Assembly (NCBI GenBank): GCA_963668655.2
Contig: CAXXPQ010000001.1
Location: forward strand, 310,001 to 374,000
Source: G963668655 sp963668655
GTDB taxonomy: Bacteria > Myxococcota_A > SURF-8
Direction: 5' to 3'
Length of the DNA: 64,000 bases
The notes under the pieces are model-generated. The model saw only the letters and a list, made by a program, of their open reading frames with translations. It searched no databases and was not told the origin of the DNA. Position 1 is the first letter of the stretch, and the number at the start of each line of letters is the position of its first letter. Shown here piece after piece: positions 43,923-52,941 of this stretch. The position numbers were made by a program, and so were the translations under genes.

Positions 43923-45755
43923 TCACTTGCGCTCGTTTGCGTTTTCCGGCGCGGTGTTTTTCTTCCCGGAAGATTCCAAAGCGCGGAAGAGATCCGGCGG
44001 CGGCGGGTACATCGTCGGATCGAAGCGTTTTTTGCGCTCTCGGAAGACACGATTCGCCTCTTCCTTCTTTCCCGCGTTCAAAAGGAAACGCGCCAGGCCA
44101 TCATAATCCACTGCCCGGCGCGTTCCTTTCTCGAACCCCTGGCGATAGACCGCCACGGCCTGCTCGATTTCTCCGGCCTTCAGCAGAATCAGCCCCAGGT
44201 TCAGGCGAACCTGGGTGTGTTCCGGATGCCTTCCGGCGGCGCGAATGAGGAGTTCCACCGCTTCCAACCCCTGTTTCATCTCATACAGAATCACGCCGCG
44301 TTGGGCGAGGATGCCGTCGTCCGCCGGGTGAAGCTTGTAGGCGATGTCGTTGAAGTACTTCGCTTTTTCCAGATCACCCCGCGTGATGTACAGTTTGGCC
44401 AGAGTTTGGGCGGCCAGGTGGTGCCGGGGATACCCCTCCAGCGTATGGCGAAAGAGCGTCTCGCTGTTTTCCCAATGACGCGCCTGTTTTCCGGAAACCG
44501 CGGCCAGAACCAAAAGAACGGTCAGCCCCAAAAGAATCGTGCTCTTCCGGATGGAAGTCGAGCCCTGCCGATGCAGGGCGTTCAGGAGCATCGCCAGCCC
44601 GAGAAGCGGTCCGAGAGCGGCCAGAAAAAGATAGCGATCCGCCCAGTAAATGGACGTGGGAACCAGTCCCGAAGCCGGGATCAGACAGCCGAAAAAGAAC
44701 AGTCCCGGATAGCTCCAGCGGCGCAGATCCCGCCGGAAGGCCAGCGCCAGAGACGCAACAAGAAACGTCGTAACCGCCAGGATATCGAACCAGAGTCCGT
44801 TTTCCCAGAAGGTGTGCTTCAATTTATAGAGATATTGGACGGTAAGCGGATCCGGCCAGAACAACAGCCCCAGGTATCGCGCGTGAATCTGGGCCATCAG
44901 GTAGAAGCGGTTGGGAATGTACCCGGAAAAGGTTTCGTTTCCGATGGCGGAGGCGATTCCGTTTTGATCCAGGGAAACCCACAGCGCCGTGCGGATGTAC
45001 CAGAGGTTGAGCAGCGCGAAGGGCAGATAGACTCCGACCCGAGCGAGCCAGCGCCGCCGTTCGGACGGAGGCAGGAGCATCAGATCCGTCAATGCCATGG
45101 CCACCGGGTAGACGATGGCGAAGGGTTTGGACAGAAGCGCCAGGCCGAAGCAGAGAAACGAGCCCGCCCATCCGGCCAGGGCCTCGCCTCGCTTTTCGGA
45201 ATGGGTCAGCAGATGCAGCCGCAGTCCGCCGAAGAAAAACACCCCCATCAGCACTTCCTTGCGCGCCGACAGCCAGACCACGGATTCCACGTGAACGGGA
45301 TGGACGGTGAACAGAAGGGCGGCGAAAAGGGCCGCACTCCAGCGCCGTTCGGAACGCCACTCCGGAAACAGGGAGGCGAGAAAGGCGCGTAAAAAGAGAA
45401 AGAGAAGGAAAACGGTCAGGAAGTACAACCCGATGTTGTGGCCTCGGATAACCGCGGGACTTCCGTTTCCGATCTCCCAGTCCAGACCGTAGCTGATCCA
45501 GCGTAGCGGCGTGAAGGCCCCCGTCCGGCCCGGGGTGAAGAACATTTGCAGGCGTTCCGCGTCCAGGCGGCGGACCAGGGGATTTTCCATCACCAGGTCG
45601 GCGTCGTCGTAGAGAATGGGCTCGTAAAACAACGTGGGAAGATACAGGACGGCCACCGCCAGAAAAAGAATCAATGCCGCCCAGGCGGTCGGGTGGGAGC
45701 GGACTCGATCGAGCGGCGTGACCGGGGAGGTCTTTCGGGCGAAAATCCGCTTCAT
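43923..45755 (-). CDS. Second TMTC-like membrane protein with TPR tail
   Basis: A 610-residue paralogue of the protein at 35530-37563. It has the acidic first loop EPILYDDADLVMENPLV, FTPLRWISYGLDWEIG, HPVHVESVVWLSARKEVLMG and SIYWADRYLFLAALGP. These are the DUF1736/TMTC blocks, with about ten helices, and tetratricopeptide helices follow from residue 430 (ETLFRHTLEGYPRHHLAAQTLAKLY). It should transfer sugars at the outer face of the inner membrane. The ATG at 45755 overlaps the upstream stop as ATGA; 45761 is an alternative six bases earlier. Confidence 0.85.
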   Translation of the reverse strand: MKRIFARKTSPVTPLDRVRSHPTAWAALILFLAVAVLYLPTLFYEPILYDDADLVMENPLVRRLDAERLQMFFTPGRTGAFTPLRWISYGLDWEIGNGSPAVIRGHNIGLYFLTVFLLFLFLRAFLASLFPEWRSERRWSAALFAALLFTVHPVHVESVVWLSARKEVLMGVFFFGGLRLHLLTHSEKRGEALAGWAGSFLCFGLALLSKPFAIVYPVAMALTDLMLLPPSERRRWLARVGVYLPFALLNLWYIRTALWVSLDQNGIASAIGNETFSGYIPNRFYLMAQIHARYLGLLFWPDPLTVQYLYKLKHTFWENGLWFDILAVTTFLVASLALAFRRDLRRWSYPGLFFFGCLIPASGLVPTSIYWADRYLFLAALGPLLGLAMLLNALHRQGSTSIRKSTILLGLTVLLVLAAVSGKQARHWENSETLFRHTLEGYPRHHLAAQTLAKLYITRGDLEKAKYFNDIAYKLHPADDGILAQRGVILYEMKQGLEAVELLIRAAGRHPEHTQVRLNLGLILLKAGEIEQAVAVYRQGFEKGTRRAVDYDGLARFLLNAGKKEEANRVFRERKKRFDPTMYPPPPDLFRALESSGKKNTAPENANERK

Positions 45756-46402
45756 GTCCATGCCATGCGCCCCAGGGCTTCCAGGATCTTCCGCGCCGCC
45801 CGTTCCGAGGCTTCGGGAAGCCTTGCGCCGGTTCGGAAGGTTCTAGCGTGGTCCGCCGGTATTTTCTCGGATTGCGGCGGATCCGGCCACGTTCCCGTGA
45901 CGCGGATCGATCCCGTCATTCCGGCTTCCGAAAGCGCGTTCCTTTCCCTTCGCGTTTCGCAAAACAGAATGTCGGCCAGACGGTCCACCGCAAGGAGGCG
46001 TCCGCTTTCATCCGGTTTCGCGTTGGCTCGGGCGGTGAGAATTCCCTCTTTTCGGGCGGCCAGGGCGGCCGTTAGAGCCAGATTTCCGCCGCCGAAAAGC
46101 AGCACGGCCCGGCATCGATGCCGGCGGAAGACCGTTTCCAGTTCCAGAAGTCGTGCGCCGGAAAGGTCGTCGTCCGGTGTACCCGCGATTTCCAGAAGGC
46201 TTTCCCGAGGCCATCCCGGAAGTCCGAGACGTTTGACGCGTCCCGGCGCATCGGCCGTTTCCCCGCGAAAACAAAGGAAAGATCGGATCGAGAGATCGGG
46301 AAAGAGCGTACCCGTCTTTGCGACCTGAAAGACCGCCGAAGCGGCGGAAAGATCGAATCGATTCTCCGCGATCAGAGCCAGACCGTAATCCCGTTTGCCC
46401 AT
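45752..46402 (-). CDS. Half-length epimerase-like protein (WecB N-domain-like)
   Basis: A 216-residue protein. The central part HRCRAVLLFGGGNLALTAALAARKEGI, followed by DRLADILFCETRRERNALSEAGM and RVTGTWPDP, follows the block order of the N-terminal half of UDP-GlcNAc 2-epimerases (WecB): a Rossmann core with HGDTNTAL, RLTDHLSDLLF and VVGNT equivalents. The conserved HVEAGLRS is replaced by TARANAKPD, and the whole C-terminal UDP-binding half is missing. It is therefore either a diverged single-domain protein or a decayed epimerase. Stop and ATG overlap with the next gene shows it is still in a working operon. Start at 46402 is the best supported; the ribosome site is weak. Confidence 0.5.
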   Translation of the reverse strand: MGKRDYGLALIAENRFDLSAASAVFQVAKTGTLFPDLSIRSFLCFRGETADAPGRVKRLGLPGWPRESLLEIAGTPDDDLSGARLLELETVFRRHRCRAVLLFGGGNLALTAALAARKEGILTARANAKPDESGRLLAVDRLADILFCETRRERNALSEAGMTGSIRVTGTWPDPPQSEKIPADHARTFRTGARLPEASERAARKILEALGRMAWT

Positions 46403-46621
46403 GCCGTTTCCCGTCAGACCGTTGCGGAATCGGTTTCCGCGATCCCCAAACCCTTCCTGTCGAGTAATCGATGGTCGCCCGATCGTATCGAGACACGAAC
46501 GGAGCTTCCTTACGGGAGATATCCTATCTTGTCCGGCGCGAATTCGCAAACGGAAGGAACGTGGAACGGGAGAAGGTCGGATCCTGCGGGTGCGTTTCGG
46601 AAGCGGCCGATCCCGGCGGGT

Positions 46622-48976
46622 TCAGCCGTCGAGCACGCTGCGAAGGGCCTCGGCCAGTCCCTGGGTGGAATACGGCTTTTCGATGAACGGCGCGTTTCGT
46701 TCCAGAATTCCCCGATCCTGAATCGCCTCACGGGAATATCCGGACGTAAGCAGCACCTTCACGGCCGGATGATCGGTGCGGATTTTCTTGGCGATCTCGA
46801 TGCCGTTGATGTCCGGAAGGAAGATATCGCTGAACAACAGATCGATCTGGCCCGATTTCGATTCGTAAAGCCGCAACGCCTCCCGTCCGCCCTTGGCCAG
46901 AACCACATTGTAGCCCAGGCGTCGGAACACGGCCAGGGTCAGATCCCGCACCAGCAGTTCATCTTCCACGTACAGAATGGTTTCCGTCCCATAGCGCAGC
47001 CGGATCGGCGCGTCGCTTCGCTCGGCGGCTTCCTCGGTCAGGTGCCGGGGGAAATGGATCTTGAAGGCGGTGCCGTACCCCGGTTCGCTGTACACGTCGA
47101 TGGCGCCCTTGTGCTGCCGGACGATTCCCCACGCCAGGCTGAGTCCCGGACCGACGGATTCTCCGCCGGAGCCGGTGTTCAGAAACGGTTCGAAGAGGCG
47201 ATCCGACTCCTCCTTGGTCAATCCTCGGCCGTTGTCGCTGATGGAAAGCTGGATGTAATCGCCCGGCGCGAGTTGGGGATGTAGGCGGGCGTAAGCCTCG
47301 TCCAGCGTGATCTCGGACAATTCCAGAAGGATCCGTCCGCCGTCTTCCGGCAGGGTCTGGCGCAGATGATCCACGAGTTTCAATACGACGCCGCGAATCT
47401 GCCCCGCGTCGCCCAGAATGGGCATGCTCCGTTCCGAAAGTTTCAATTCCAGGCGGTCCGTCTTGCGCAGGCCGCGGCCGAGTTCCTCCCGGATGTTTTC
47501 GATCTCTTTCGAAAGATCCATGGACTTCATGTCGAATTCCCGGCGGCTGCCGATGCTCATCCACTGGCGCACCAGTTCCTTGGCCTTGCGCGTAGTCTGA
47601 TCCACGTCCCGCCAGACCTCGTAAAGCGGATCGCTACGTCCAACGTTGCCCATGGCCAGCGACACGCGGCTGGAAATGCGGGCCAGAAGATCCTGGAAAT
47701 CCTGGGCCATGCCCTCGGCCAGACGACCGATGGCCTCCATCTTGACGGCTTGCTGAAGTTTTTCCTCCAGTTTCCGCTTTTCACGCTCCATCTGCTGTTT
47801 TTCGGTGATGTCCATGGCGGAGGCCATCAGGTGCAGGGGTTCGCCCCGTTCGTCGCGGATCATCTGGGAACTGAGCAGCCATTCGACCTTTCGCCCGTCC
47901 TTGCCCAGAGCCGTCAGTTCTCCCAGCCAGTTTCCCTGCTCCTGCAAGGCCTTTTCGATCTGGCGCCCCAGCCCCTTTTCCTCCCAGAGACTGCCCGCGT
48001 ACCGCCCGAGCAGTTCCTCGGCCCGATCGTGTCCCAGCATGCGGCAGAACGCGCGGTTGACATAGGTCAATCGGCCATTCAGGTCGGCGATGGCCAGGCC
48101 GGTCATGGAGGATTCCAGGGCGGCGTCGCGGATCTTGGCGGCCTCGGCCATGCGCCGGCGCTCGGAAACGTCCCGGGTGATGCCGTCCAAAGTCAGGATG
48201 TTGCCCAGGGCGTCCCGGTTGGCGGTGACGTACACCTCCGCATCCATCAAGCTTCCATCCTTGCGGATATACTGGATTTCCACCTGGTAATGCCGTTTGC
48301 CGGGGGGATCGTCCCGCGCCTCGGCCAGTCGCCGCATGACGTGGGCGTAGGACGGCGGCGTCAGGTATTCCTCCATCCCCATGGCCAGGATTTCCTTTTC
48401 CGTGTAGCCCAGAAGGCGTTCCACGGCCGGATTGACGTAAATCCCGTTTCCCTGGCCGTCCATGTGCCAGATCATGTCCTGGAGGTTTTCCGTGAGCCGT
48501 TTATAGCGCTTTTCGCTTTCGTCCAGCGCCTGGGTGCGTTCCTGAACCAGTTCTTCCAGCGCTTCCCGCTTCCGGTCGTTTCGCGCCTCCTCCCGATCCT
48601 CTTCGTCGAACAGCTGTTTGCGTCTTGCGGCGTTCTGGACGATGGACATGAGCTGGTCGATGTCCACCGGTTTGGCCAGATAGTCGAAGGCGCCGGCGCG
48701 AATGGCTTCGATGGCCGATTCCACATGGGGCTCGCCGGTGACGATGACCACCTGAATGCGGGGCCAGCGCTTGCGGACCTGCATCAGCAGAGTCATGCCG
48801 CTCTCTTTCGGCAGAATCTGGTCGCTTATCAGCACGTCGATGGACTCTTCCTCCAGGATGCGCAAAGCCTCGGAAACGTCCTGGGCCACATGGACCTCGT
48901 GTCCTTCCCGTAGCGCGAACTCGCGCATGGTGACGCGGAGTCCCCGTTCGTCATCGACGATCAATACGTTTGCCAT
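46622..48976 (-). CDS. Hybrid sensor kinase lacking phospho-histidine
   Basis: A 784-residue protein ordered receiver (1-120, SDQILP), PAS (155-280, with PAC VEIQYIRKDGSLMDAEV), PAS (285-400), dimerisation helix, ATPase and a second receiver (655-784, SDIFLPD). The dimerisation helix reads IGRLAEGMAQDFQDLLARI, where family members have H in the AHDF position; here residue 425 is Gln. The ATPase N-box reads LKLVDHLRQTL in place of LxNLxxNAxDAM, and the GLGL loop is GLSL. DNGRG is kept. Autophosphorylation is therefore unlikely. The ATG at 48976 follows AGAGGATTTCCGTG. It may act as a phospho-sink or scaffold through its two intact receivers. Confidence 0.9.
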   Translation of the reverse strand: MANVLIVDDERGLRVTMREFALREGHEVHVAQDVSEALRILEEESIDVLISDQILPKESGMTLLMQVRKRWPRIQVVIVTGEPHVESAIEAIRAGAFDYLAKPVDIDQLMSIVQNAARRKQLFDEEDREEARNDRKREALEELVQERTQALDESEKRYKRLTENLQDMIWHMDGQGNGIYVNPAVERLLGYTEKEILAMGMEEYLTPPSYAHVMRRLAEARDDPPGKRHYQVEIQYIRKDGSLMDAEVYVTANRDALGNILTLDGITRDVSERRRMAEAAKIRDAALESSMTGLAIADLNGRLTYVNRAFCRMLGHDRAEELLGRYAGSLWEEKGLGRQIEKALQEQGNWLGELTALGKDGRKVEWLLSSQMIRDERGEPLHLMASAMDITEKQQMEREKRKLEEKLQQAVKMEAIGRLAEGMAQDFQDLLARISSRVSLAMGNVGRSDPLYEVWRDVDQTTRKAKELVRQWMSIGSRREFDMKSMDLSKEIENIREELGRGLRKTDRLELKLSERSMPILGDAGQIRGVVLKLVDHLRQTLPEDGGRILLELSEITLDEAYARLHPQLAPGDYIQLSISDNGRGLTKEESDRLFEPFLNTGSGGESVGPGLSLAWGIVRQHKGAIDVYSEPGYGTAFKIHFPRHLTEEAAERSDAPIRLRYGTETILYVEDELLVRDLTLAVFRRLGYNVVLAKGGREALRLYESKSGQIDLLFSDIFLPDINGIEIAKKIRTDHPAVKVLLTSGYSREAIQDRGILERNAPFIEKPYSTQGLAEALRSVLDG

Positions 48977-49324
48977 CACGGAAATCCTCTCGTATCCGAG
49001 CCGCAAATCCCCCTCCGGCCAAACGGAAGCGTTTCGCGGCGGTTCCCCCCGGCTGTCCGTCCATCTCAATACGGACGAGCCGGAGCATTCGATTTTATCA
49101 GTCTCGTTACCCACATAAAAGGCTACCCCATCCCCGAAATAGAATCAAGCCCTCTGGTGTGGTTTCGGTCGTTTTTCTTTCAACCGGACCGAAACGTCGA
49201 GAAAAAACGGGCGGGCTCTCGATTTCCCATTCGGAGTAGACGGAGAAACATGGTATACTTACAAATTACCCCGGCGGACTCTTTTTCGGGGATCGGGAAG
49301 AAACAGCGGCAAAAAGGAGACGAC
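48977..49324. other. Divergent gap between the kinase-like gene and the 4Fe-4S gene
   Basis: No gene is supported in these 348 bases. A 9-bp inverted repeat GTTTCGGTC / GACCGAAAC (49162-49170 and 49187-49195) could be an operator. TGGTATACT at 49251-49259 is a plausible extended -10 for the Fe-S gene, with a start near 49266 and a 59-base leader. Confidence 0.4.
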
Positions 49325-50620
49325 ATGGGCCATCGGGTAAATCCGGAGAAGAACTATCGCCTTTTGCAGAAACAACTGGACCGCAATGTAACCGGGGCGC
49401 CGGAATCTCCCACATTTATGAAAATACTGAAGATTCTCTTCAAGCCGGAAGAGGCGTTCTGGGCCAGTCGCATTCCCCACGCCCCCACGCCGCTGAAAAA
49501 AGTGGCCCGTACGCTGGGCATGCCGGAGGAAGAACTTTCCGCGTGGGTCGCGGACATGGCCCGGCGCGGGTTGCTTCTGGACCTTGAACTGAAGGGACGG
49601 CGTTACGTGATGCTGGCTCCGGTGGTGATCGGATTTTTCGAATACACGTTCATGCGCGCCCGGGACGACGCCCCCATGGAGGAACTGGCAAGGCTGTTCG
49701 AGGTCTACATGTTCGAGGAAGACGACCTGGCCCATTCCGTCTTTCAGGGAAACACCCAGATCGGGCGCAGCCTGGTGCGCGAGGAGGCGCTGCCGGAGGG
49801 CGATTACACCGAGGTTCTGGATTGGGAGCGTTCCACGAAAATCATCGAGCAGGCCAGCGCCATCAGTGTATCCCTGTGCGCCTGCCGCCACCACCACACC
49901 CACTTGGGCAACGCCTGCGACCGTCCCCTGCGAACCTGTATGACATTGAACATGGGGGCGGAAACCATGGTTCGGGCGGGAATCGGGGAGCGTATCGGTG
50001 TGAAGGAGGCGCTTTCCATTCTTGAGGAAGCCAAGGCGGCCGGTCTGGCCCAGACCGGGGACAACGTGAAACAAAACATGTCGTACATCTGCAATTGCTG
50101 CGGCTGCTGCTGCGGCATGATGAACGGCATCAAGAAATACGGCATCACCAACGCTATCGTCACTTCCAATTGGATCGCGGAAATCGACCTGGACGCCTGC
50201 AAGGGTTGCGGACAGTGCGCGGCGGCCTGTCCGCCGGAAGCCATCGATATTCTGGAAATGGCCGTGGGGGAAGGAAAGAAGAAGAAACGCTGGGCCGTGC
50301 GCAACGAGGATCTCTGTCTGGGTTGCGGCGTCTGTTACGGGGCCTGCAAATTCGGCGCGATCCGGATGAAACCTAGGCAAAAGCGGGTATACACGCCCGA
50401 AAACGTCTTCGATCAGACTCTGGCTATGGCCATCGAGCGCGGCAAACTGGCGCAGACCGTTTTCTCGGATCCTTCGAAACTCAGCCATCGGGCGCTGGCC
50501 CGGGTCATCGGCGCGCTGGAGAATTCGCCCCCCGCCAAAGCCGCCCTGGCCGTGAAACCGCTGAAAAGCGCTTTCCTGAACGCTCTGGTTCAGGGCGTTC
50601 GCAAAAGTTCGGGATTTTGA
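49325..50620 (+). CDS. 4Fe-4S protein with winged-helix-like N-terminus
   Basis: A 431-residue soluble protein. Residues 20-90 look like a winged helix (APTPLKKVARTLGMPEEELSAWVADMARRGLL). A first Cys group includes CACRHHH near residue 182 and a striking ICNCCGCCCGMM near residue 255. Two ferredoxin-type 4Fe-4S motifs follow: CKGCGQCAAACP and CLGCGVCYGACKFGAI. This architecture occurs in anaerobes in a family of ferredoxin-domain proteins of unknown partner. It should transfer electrons; the redox partner is not encoded here. The ATG at 49325 follows AAAAGGAGACGAC; longer readings lack a ribosome site. Confidence 0.88.
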   Translation: MGHRVNPEKNYRLLQKQLDRNVTGAPESPTFMKILKILFKPEEAFWASRIPHAPTPLKKVARTLGMPEEELSAWVADMARRGLLLDLELKGRRYVMLAPVVIGFFEYTFMRARDDAPMEELARLFEVYMFEEDDLAHSVFQGNTQIGRSLVREEALPEGDYTEVLDWERSTKIIEQASAISVSLCACRHHHTHLGNACDRPLRTCMTLNMGAETMVRAGIGERIGVKEALSILEEAKAAGLAQTGDNVKQNMSYICNCCGCCCGMMNGIKKYGITNAIVTSNWIAEIDLDACKGCGQCAAACPPEAIDILEMAVGEGKKKKRWAVRNEDLCLGCGVCYGACKFGAIRMKPRQKRVYTPENVFDQTLAMAIERGKLAQTVFSDPSKLSHRALARVIGALENSPPAKAALAVKPLKSAFLNALVQGVRKSSGF

Positions 50621-50800
50621 GAAATCACCAACGATTTCCCGGCGCTTTTTCGTGGAAATAACAGTGGAAAAGCCGGGGAGAGGGCCGATTAATGAAAAAG
50701 CGGCATTCGGGGGTCGGCTGGAGCAAAGACCGGCGCGGATCCGGAGCACGCGGAAGTTTCGACATTTTCTGTGACGAATCCAGCAGAGGAAAGGCCGTTC

Positions 50801-51283
50801 ATGAGCGAAAACATCGACCTCATCAAAGTGATCGTCAAGCCTTTCATCCAGGTGACGGCGGACTTCTTCGATTCCATGATCGGATGTTCGATTCAGGTCA
50901 AAAGCATCACCTACGCCGGACATCGGTTCCGGGAAAACGGAGTGTACGCCAACATCGGTTTCGGCGGGGACATGATGGGCATGGTGGCGGTGATCTTTCA
51001 TGAAAACGTGGCCAAGCGGATCATCGGCCGTTTTCTGGGCGAGGAAGAGGCCGTGGACGCCATCGACGAGGACGCCATCGACGCCGTGGGCGAAATCATC
51101 AACATCATCGCGGGCGGAAAGAGCTATATCGACGGCTACAACCTGAAAATGTCCCTGCCTTCCGTTCTTTTCGGCAATCCGATGATGATCGCGCTTCCCC
51201 GGGACGTGCCCGTGATCGAAACGGTTTTCACGGCGCAGGAAGTCGGGGAATTCCGTCTGCTGATTTGCCTCCAGCTTTCGTAA
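50801..51283 (+). CDS. CheX-like chemotaxis phosphatase
   Basis: A 160-residue protein of the CheC/CheX fold. The signature helix reads DAVGEIINIIAGG, giving the catalytic E-x-x-N pair that removes phosphate from CheY, and a second part has GYNLKMSLPSVLFG. It begins at ATG 50801, preceded by GAGGAAAGG. It stands alone, with no cheY nearby; the large chemoreceptor at 7354 and the receiver domains at 46622 are the only related genes in the window. It may also work on receiver domains outside chemotaxis. Confidence 0.82.
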   Translation: MSENIDLIKVIVKPFIQVTADFFDSMIGCSIQVKSITYAGHRFRENGVYANIGFGGDMMGMVAVIFHENVAKRIIGRFLGEEEAVDAIDEDAIDAVGEIINIIAGGKSYIDGYNLKMSLPSVLFGNPMMIALPRDVPVIETVFTAQEVGEFRLLICLQLS

Positions 51284-51328
51284 ACTTTTGCTTTTTCTCG
51301 TTTTTTCTCGATCCGCTGCGGAAAAAGC

Positions 51329-51356
51329 TTGCATATTGACGAACAGCACTTAGAAT
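51329..51356 (+). promoter_or_regulatory. Sigma-70 promoter of rpoZ-eno
   Basis: TTGCAT, 16 bases, TAGAAT. The predicted start is near 51363, 48 bases before the rpoZ ATG. Confidence 0.6.
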
Positions 51357-51410
51357 AGACAACCTTGGGTGGGGGGACAGGAAACTTCTTATTCGAAGGA
51401 GGAACGAGGT

Positions 51411-51656
51411 ATGGCGCGTGTAACCGTCGAGGATTGCCTCGAAAACGTGGAAAATCGATTCACCCTGGTCCACATGGCCTCCAAGCGGGCCCGCCAGCTT
51501 CTGGCCGGCGATGTCAGGCTGGTGGATCATCCCAAAAACAAGGAACCCACCCTGGCGTTGCGGGAGATCGCGGCCGGGAAAGTGGAAATGATCGAACAGG
51601 CTTCCTCCCGCCGCTCGGCGCGTAGCCTGAGCCGCCGCAGAAGGAGACGCTCATGA
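51411..51656 (+). CDS. rpoZ: RNA polymerase omega subunit
   Basis: An 81-residue omega chain with ARVTVEDCLENVENRFTLVHMASKRARQL at the N-terminus and ALREIAAG in the middle, the family fingerprint. It clamps the beta-prime C-terminus and helps assembly of polymerase. The C-terminus ends in an Arg/Ser-rich tail (SRRSARSLSRRRRRRS) that is not part of the conserved fold. The stop overlaps the eno start by ATGA. AAGGAGGAACGAGGT precedes the ATG. Confidence 0.95.
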   Translation: MARVTVEDCLENVENRFTLVHMASKRARQLLAGDVRLVDHPKNKEPTLALREIAAGKVEMIEQASSRRSARSLSRRRRRRS

Positions 51657-52939
51657 CGATTATCGAACGGATCATCGCCAGACAGATTTTCGACTCCCGG
51701 GGAAATCCCACCGTGGAGGCGGACGTGTACACCAACGGCGGGTTCATCGGCCGCGCGGCGGTGCCTTCCGGTGCTTCCACCGGCGAGCATGAGGCCGTGG
51801 AACTGCGGGACGGCGGCGACACCTTCATGGGCAAGGGCGTGCTCACGGCCGTGGGCAACGTAAACGACATCATCGGCCCGGCCCTGGAAGATATGGATTG
51901 CGCCAACCAGATCGCCATCGATCAGCGTCTTCTGGAACTGGACGGCACGCCCAACAAAAGCAAACTGGGCGCCAACGCCATCCTGGCCGTCAGCATGGCC
52001 TGCGCCCGGGCGGCGGCCACGGCTTTCGACCTGCCTCTGTATCGCTACCTGGGCGGCGTGGCGGCCTGCATTCTGCCGGCTCCCATGATGAACATCCTGA
52101 ACGGCGGCAGCCACGCGGACAACAACGTGGACTTGCAGGAATTCATGATTCTGCCCCTGGGCGCGGACAGTTTCTCGGAAGCCATGCGCATGGGCACCGA
52201 GATCTTCCACAACCTGAAAAAAGTCCTGAAATCCAAGGGATACAACACCGCCGTCGGCGACGAAGGCGGCTTCGCACCCAACCTGAAGAGCAACGAGGAG
52301 GCCATCGAGGTCATCCTGGAGGCCGTGAAAAAAGCCGGATACGAACCCGGCAAGGACGTTTTCCTGGCCCTGGACGCCGCCGCCAGCGAGTTCTACGAGG
52401 ACGGAAAGTACGTCTTCAAGTGGTCCTCCGGCGAGGCCAAGACCGCCGCGGAAATGGCCGATTTCTACGCGGACTGGGTGAGTCGCTATCCCATCATCAG
52501 CATCGAGGACGGCCTGGCCGAAGACGACTGGGACGGCTGGAAGATCCTGACCGAAAAACTGGGCGACAAGGTTCAGCTTGTGGGCGACGACCTGTTCGTC
52601 ACCAATACCAAGCGTTTCCAGCGGGGCATTGATCTGGGCGTGGCGAACTCCATCCTCATCAAGCTCAACCAGATCGGCACGCTGACCGAGACCCTGGCCG
52701 CCATCGAGATGGCCAAGACCAACGGTCTGACGGCGGTGGTCAGCCACCGTTCGGGCGAAACCGAGGACACCTTTATCGCGGATCTGGTGGTGGCCACCAA
52801 CGCCCGCCAGATCAAGACCGGCTCCGCTTCCCGCACCGACCGCATCGCCAAGTACAACCGCCTCCTGCGCATCGAGGAGGAACTGGGCGAGCAGGCGCGT
52901 TACATGGGAATGGAATCGATCTACCACCTGAAACGCTGA
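51653..52939 (+). CDS. eno: Enolase
   Basis: A 428-residue enolase converting 2-phosphoglycerate and phosphoenolpyruvate, full length. Visible are SGASTGEHEAVELRDGG, the magnesium site LALDAAASEF and SIEDGLAEDDWDGW, the family signature LIKLNQIGTLTET and the catalytic Lys within it, and VVSHRSGETEDT. It is translationally coupled to rpoZ, an unusual partner, and followed two bases later by a BtuF-like gene. It works on either side of PPDK in lower glycolysis. Confidence 0.99.
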   Translation: MTIIERIIARQIFDSRGNPTVEADVYTNGGFIGRAAVPSGASTGEHEAVELRDGGDTFMGKGVLTAVGNVNDIIGPALEDMDCANQIAIDQRLLELDGTPNKSKLGANAILAVSMACARAAATAFDLPLYRYLGGVAACILPAPMMNILNGGSHADNNVDLQEFMILPLGADSFSEAMRMGTEIFHNLKKVLKSKGYNTAVGDEGGFAPNLKSNEEAIEVILEAVKKAGYEPGKDVFLALDAAASEFYEDGKYVFKWSSGEAKTAAEMADFYADWVSRYPIISIEDGLAEDDWDGWKILTEKLGDKVQLVGDDLFVTNTKRFQRGIDLGVANSILIKLNQIGTLTETLAAIEMAKTNGLTAVVSHRSGETEDTFIADLVVATNARQIKTGSASRTDRIAKYNRLLRIEEELGEQARYMGMESIYHLKR

Positions 52940-52941
52940 CG

